DNA from: Fibrobacterota bacterium
GTDB taxonomy: Bacteria > Fibrobacterota > Chitinivibrionia > Chitinivibrionales > Chitinispirillaceae
Direction: 5' to 3'
DNA length: 44,659 nt
Assembly (NCBI GenBank): GCA_023459055.1
Contig: JAEWVR010000024.1
Location: forward strand, 1 to 44,659
Both the position numbers and the translations under genes were made by a program. Within the stretch, counting starts at the first letter, position 1, and the number at the start of each line of letters is the position of its first letter. Positions 40,720 through 44,659 of the stretch are shown piece after piece. The notes under the pieces are model-generated. The model saw nothing but the letters and a program-made list of their open reading frames with translations. It did no database searches and was not told the origin of the DNA.

Positions 40720-43700
40720 ATGTGGGTTCGATTATTATCTGTTACCATGCTGCTTTTGGGCTTAATGCTCCTCGTTTGTAAGCTTCCATCACCGCCTCCA
40801 GGCCCTGAGAATGCTTTTGTTGCAATGGAATTCAAGAACTCCAGTGGAGTAGTAACTAAAGAAGTGATGACCGATTCAATTGGAAAGAAGTTTCATATCT
40901 GTTTAATACATAATCTAACCCAGTACGTTGACTCTTCAGTACTAATAATCACCAAAGGATCAAATATCCAAGAGGTTATCTCAATACGATCTTTCAAAGG
41001 TCAGGTTGATACCACCTATTATCCTGTACTGTTTTCGGATACTGGAATTTACACGGTTAGCTTTACAAGTTATATTGAGGGGAAAACAACGGAATTAAAG
41101 GGTAAAATTAATATCGTTGGCCAGCCGCTAACTACTCAGAACCAAAAGCCGGTTCTAAGTCTGCCTAAAGATATAGTAACCGGGGCTGGTCAGGAACTGG
41201 TGATTCCTGTTTCTGCAACTGATCCGGATGTGAATCAGCAGGTCACAATAATAGTTATCAAGAAACCTGAAAGTGCAACATTTAATGCCAACCTTTTTAC
41301 ATGGACTCCGGCATTGGAAGATACCGGTTCTGTTACTGTTAAATTCACCGCGACCGATAATGGTTCACCTGCTTTATCCGTCACAGATTCCTGTGTAATC
41401 GTTGTTAGTGCGACAGCGGTAAATCGTGCACCGAAGTGGAAAATTAAATCAATTCAGAGTTCAACACTGCCTGAAGTCCTTTTTTCACTGGATGTAAGTA
41501 GCTATTGCATTGATCCTGACAAAGATAACCTGACATTTTCGTTATTAACACAGACACCAGCCAAAGGTACTATTGCCGGTAATCTGTACCAATTTACACC
41601 AGCTGTAACAGATACTGGGTTGCATACAATCAGTATTGTTGCATCTGATCCTTCCGGATTGTCTGATACGCTTACTCTTGAGTTGACTGTTTCAACCACG
41701 ACCATTAATGATGATGATACAACAAAACCAGCTCTGACAAGGGTAACACCATCTGGTGAAAGTACGAGTACCAATGTATCAAGTTACATAATAACTGTTA
41801 ATTGCACAGATGCAAGTGGCATTGCCAATGTTGTTGGTACAATGGGAACTCAAACCTTTGCAGGGACTAAAGGCGCTGCAAACGTATGGACTATCGCAAT
41901 CACCGGTTTGTCATCAACAGTAGTAAATTCAATTGCAGTTACCGCTACAGACAGCTCACTGCGGGCAAACAAATCGACATTGCCATACTCGATCACCTAT
42001 GATCCAACAGGTGCAGATAATACTCCACCACATGTTTATTTCACAAACCCGGTCAAAGACACAGTCGTTGGAGTTGACTCATGTACAGTTACAGCGGTAT
42101 GTGTTGATCCAAGTAAAATAAGTTCTCTTGTTGGTAAACTGGAAACGACTACGTTTAGTATGAATAAAACGGCTGTTGACAGCATTTGGACTGGAGTTGT
42201 CAAAGGACTTCCATCAGGTAGTTTTGCAACAATCAAATTGATCGCAACCGATGATGCTACTGCTCGAAACAAAGACTCTGTGACTGTCCGTATTAAATAT
42301 GATGGAGATGCGACAATGCCAGCATTGACAAGAGTAACTCCGGCAGGTGAGAGTGCAAGCACTAATGCATCAAGTTATACTATTACTGTAAATTGTACTG
42401 ATGCCAGTGGTGTTGTGTCTGTTGTTGGTACAATGGGAACACAGACCTTTACAGGGATAAAAGGAGCTGCAAATGAATGGACTATTGCAGTTACCGGTTT
42501 GTCATCGACTGCAGCAAATGCAGTTGTTATTTCAGCAACAGATAGTTCTCTTCGTGCAAATAAATCAACACTGAATTACTCAATAACCTATGATCCGACA
42601 ATGCTTGATACAATTGGTCCGACTATTACCGATGTCAGCGGACCAGCATCAGGAAGTACGGTTACAGCAGCAGTTGTTGATATTGTTAAGGGAATAAGTG
42701 ATCCAAGTGGCATTGATAGTGTTTACTGGACGAAAAATGGTGGTGCGAAAAAAGTCATGTCACCAGTTACTGGAAATGCTGACCAGTATTCTCTGAAAGA
42801 TACACTTACTGAGGGTCGGGGTGATACGCTGGTTATCACTTCTGTTGATAAGGCGACAAAACATAACTTAAAAACACAAACAATTGTTTTGAAATATGTA
42901 AAAGCACCTGCAATTACAGTACAGCCAGTTTCACAAACCATATGTTCAGGATCACAAGCGACATTCTCGGTAACTGCAACGGGTACAGCCCCCTTGAGCT
43001 ATCAATGGCGTACTGGTTCGACAAATCCGGTGAATATAAGTGGTGCAAATTCCTCTACTTATTCGCCAGGTACAACTACTGCAGACCAGACAGTTTTTTC
43101 ATGCGTTGTAAGCAATGGAAGCGGAGTTGATGTAACAAGTAATTCTTGTACCTTAAAGTATTATGCACCTCCCACTATAACTGGACCGAACAATCAAACT
43201 GTTTGTTCTGGCAATGCAACCCTTTCAGTATCGGTAACCGATGCTACGGGCTATCAATGGTATAATGGTAGTACATCCGGCAGTGGTACGGCAATTTCAG
43301 GCGCAACATCAGCAACATACTCTGCTCCTGCAGGATCTTATTGGTGTAAAGTTAGTTATGGGACAGGATGTTCCGCTAATAGCAGTGTTGCAATGGTATC
43401 AGTTACTGCTACTCCTACTATAACCGGACCATCGAATCAGAGTGTTTGTTCTGGTAATGCAACCCTTTCAGTAACGGTTACTGGTGCTACTGGTTATCAA
43501 TGGTATAATGGCAGTACATCCGGCAGCGGTACGGCTATTTCAGGAGCTACATTAAATACTTACTCTGCACCTGAAGGATCTTATTGGTGCAAAGTTAGTT
43601 ATGGGTCAGGTTGTTCTGTAAATAGTAGTGTCGCAAAGGTAACAGTCACCGCTGCTCCTACTATAACCGGCCCATCGAATCAGAGTGTCTGTTCTGGTAG

Positions 43701-44481
43701 CAATGCAACACTTTCAGTATCTGTAACAGGTGCTACCGGTTTTCAGTGGTATAATGGTGGCACATCCGGCAGCGGTACGGCTATTTCAGGAGCTACATCA
43801 GCATCTTACTCTGCGCCTGTAGGGTCTTATTGGTGTAAAGTCAGTTATGGAACAGGATGTACCACTAACAGCAGTGTTGCTACGGTAAGTGCTATTCAGG
43901 CTCCAACCATATCGAAACAACCAGTATCACAAAGTTCCTGCCCAGGAGAAAACGTAATTGTATATTTTTCTGTATCATCAAATGGTGTCAAATATCAATG
44001 GAAAAAGGATGGGGTATCAATTCATGATGATAACACTAATTATTATGGAGCACAGACATATAAAGTTACTGTTGGAGCACTCGCTTCCAATGTAGGTGAA
44101 TATACATGCGATGTAAGCAATAGTGATGGCTGTACAGTATCCAGCAATCCCGCTCAATTTACACTAACGAAATTTGAAGTTACAAATCCTAAAGATTTAA
44201 CATTATGTGAGGGTGATACTGCGGCGTTCACTGTTACATCAGAATGTGGCAGCTCTTTTGAATGGTGGCAGCGCACTTTTACAGGAGAAGAATATCCTGT
44301 TGCTAAAGGCGCGGCAGGAGAGATGTTTGGATACTATGGTCAAGAGACTTCAAAATTAGAAATAAGAGGGTATACAAATAGTATTCATCCTGCAGAATAT
44401 TTCTGTGAGGTATCAGATGGTACAAATAAAATCAGGTCTATGCCTGCTAGCTTAACTAAAAAGTCAACATGTCCTGAATGA
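40720..44481 (+). CDS. Giant Ig-repeat surface lipoprotein
   Basis: About 1253 residues. Signal with lipobox LMLLVC (Cys20) followed by a Pro-rich linker. Then beta-sandwich repeats: a PKD-like domain (about 35-130), two cadherin/Ig-like domains with GQELVIPVSATDPD and FTWTPALEDTGSVTVKFTATDNG (about 140-340), two near-identical 96-residue repeats (41722-42009 and 42313-42600), and an Ig domain (PVSQTICSGSQATFSVTATGTAPLSYQW). Three tandem 81-82-residue Ig repeats with VCSGNATLSVSVT and SYWCKVSYG follow (43171-43902), and two final Ig-like domains. No T9SS tail and no enzyme motif. It is probably an adhesin or surface scaffold. GGAGG at 40703-40707 lies 12 bases before ATG 40720; a TTG at 40675 would extend it. 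Confidence 0.8.
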   Translation: MWVRLLSVTMLLLGLMLLVCKLPSPPPGPENAFVAMEFKNSSGVVTKEVMTDSIGKKFHICLIHNLTQYVDSSVLIITKGSNIQEVISIRSFKGQVDTTYYPVLFSDTGIYTVSFTSYIEGKTTELKGKINIVGQPLTTQNQKPVLSLPKDIVTGAGQELVIPVSATDPDVNQQVTIIVIKKPESATFNANLFTWTPALEDTGSVTVKFTATDNGSPALSVTDSCVIVVSATAVNRAPKWKIKSIQSSTLPEVLFSLDVSSYCIDPDKDNLTFSLLTQTPAKGTIAGNLYQFTPAVTDTGLHTISIVASDPSGLSDTLTLELTVSTTTINDDDTTKPALTRVTPSGESTSTNVSSYIITVNCTDASGIANVVGTMGTQTFAGTKGAANVWTIAITGLSSTVVNSIAVTATDSSLRANKSTLPYSITYDPTGADNTPPHVYFTNPVKDTVVGVDSCTVTAVCVDPSKISSLVGKLETTTFSMNKTAVDSIWTGVVKGLPSGSFATIKLIATDDATARNKDSVTVRIKYDGDATMPALTRVTPAGESASTNASSYTITVNCTDASGVVSVVGTMGTQTFTGIKGAANEWTIAVTGLSSTAANAVVISATDSSLRANKSTLNYSITYDPTMLDTIGPTITDVSGPASGSTVTAAVVDIVKGISDPSGIDSVYWTKNGGAKKVMSPVTGNADQYSLKDTLTEGRGDTLVITSVDKATKHNLKTQTIVLKYVKAPAITVQPVSQTICSGSQATFSVTATGTAPLSYQWRTGSTNPVNISGANSSTYSPGTTTADQTVFSCVVSNGSGVDVTSNSCTLKYYAPPTITGPNNQTVCSGNATLSVSVTDATGYQWYNGSTSGSGTAISGATSATYSAPAGSYWCKVSYGTGCSANSSVAMVSVTATPTITGPSNQSVCSGNATLSVTVTGATGYQWYNGSTSGSGTAISGATLNTYSAPEGSYWCKVSYGSGCSVNSSVAKVTVTAAPTITGPSNQSVCSGSNATLSVSVTGATGFQWYNGGTSGSGTAISGATSASYSAPVGSYWCKVSYGTGCTTNSSVATVSAIQAPTISKQPVSQSSCPGENVIVYFSVSSNGVKYQWKKDGVSIHDDNTNYYGAQTYKVTVGALASNVGEYTCDVSNSDGCTVSSNPAQFTLTKFEVTNPKDLTLCEGDTAAFTVTSECGSSFEWWQRTFTGEEYPVAKGAAGEMFGYYGQETSKLEIRGYTNSIHPAEYFCEVSDGTNKIRSMPASLTKKSTCPE
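41722..42600 (+). repeat. Pair of 288-base coding repeats
   Basis: 41722-42009 and 42313-42600 encode two copies of a 96-residue domain (xxPALTRVTP-GES-STN-SSYxITVNCTDASG...SLRANKSTL-YSITYDPT) differing at few positions. A different but related domain of about 300 bases lies between them. Confidence 0.85.
43171..43902 (+). repeat. Three tandem 243-246-base Ig-domain repeats
   Basis: Units begin at 43171, 43414 and 43657, with lengths 243, 243 and 246 bases (the third has one extra codon in SGSNATL). DNA identity is high, including synonymous sites, which indicates recent duplication or gene conversion. Confidence 0.9.
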
Positions 44482-44533
44482 AAATAATTGTTGTGTTGAA
44501 AAGTTGCAAAACCAGCAATACTGAATAATGTCA

Positions 44534-44610
44534 TCGAGTAGGAGGAGGGGCCACATAGTGCCCTCCGACCTCTCACACCACCGTACGTACGGTTCCGTAT
44601 ACGGCGGTTC
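44534..44610 (-). ncRNA. 3' end of a group II intron (domains V and VI)
   Basis: On the minus strand, domain V is a 32-34-base hairpin (44577-44608): ACCGCCGTA pairs with TACGGTGGT, with TACGG/CCGTA inside. It is followed by GTGAGAGGTCGGAGGGC and a domain VI-like stem, GGAGGGC/GCCCCTCC, ending CCTACTCGAT near 44534. These strings are typical of bacterial group II introns that encode a reverse transcriptase. The body and any RT gene would lie beyond 44659. It lies 50 bases after the Ig-repeat gene, on the opposite strand. Confidence 0.75.
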
Positions 44611-44659
44611 GATAAATGTTAATGACTCATTACGATTTTGTCATACAGTGACACAAGTC

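Overview
The window looks like a chromosomal segment from an anaerobic, polysaccharide-degrading bacterium of the Fibrobacterota / Chitinispirillum-like lineage. Three things point there. A DUF4423 / TIGR02147-family protein is present at 6437-7261, and that family was defined from Fibrobacter. Many secreted proteins end in type IX secretion (T9SS) style sorting domains. The base composition is moderately AT-rich. The lineage call is inference; there is no rRNA or other marker in the window, and no tRNA or CRISPR array was seen.

Layout, left to right. 1-350: structured DNA and a GC-rich palindromic repeat at the edge. 352-4002: secreted pectinesterase, secreted acetolactate decarboxylase and a DUF2971 protein, separated by repeat elements. 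4507-7893: a tightly overlapping plus-strand operon of lipoprotein serpin, secreted beta-sandwich protein, TIGR02147 protein and lipoprotein. 7963-19816 (minus): large secreted proteins, namely an FGE-sulfatase-domain protein, an endonuclease/exonuclease/phosphatase-fold protein with damaged active site, two CotH-kinase/lamin-tail proteins and an arylsulfotransferase-like protein. 20033-21775 (minus): a Cache-domain chemoreceptor.

21943-31909 (minus): a compact cluster encoding every step from glutamyl-tRNA to heme through siroheme: ahbC-hemB-ahbD, then a repeat-filled spacer, then hemL-hemA-hemC-sirC-cobA/hemD-ahbA-ahbB. HemA and HemL make 5-aminolevulinate. HemB, HemC and the HemD half make uroporphyrinogen III. 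The CobA half and the SirC/Met8-like protein make siroheme. AhbAB decarboxylate it, and the radical-SAM enzymes AhbC and AhbD finish heme b. No protoporphyrin-route gene (hemE/F/N/G/H) is in the window.

32446-40271: three secreted esterases (a tandem-duplicated alpha/beta hydrolase, a CE1/LpqC-like esterase and a CE6/SASA-type esterase). Embedded among them is a plus-strand metallo-beta-lactamase/beta-CASP ribonuclease carrying three C-terminal double-stranded-RNA-binding-like domains, the most unusual protein here. 40720-44481: a giant Ig-repeat surface lipoprotein. 44534-44610: the 3' end (domains V-VI) of a group II intron on the minus strand, whose body would lie beyond the window.

The secreted set (CE8 pectinesterase, CE1/CE6 esterases, CotH and serpin proteins) fits a plant-cell-wall degrader that exports enzymes through T9SS and protects them with a serpin. 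Two intergenic regions (2981-3191 and 37233-37437) share the same four-hairpin layout with 50/90/50-base spacing and look like a dispersed repeat family.
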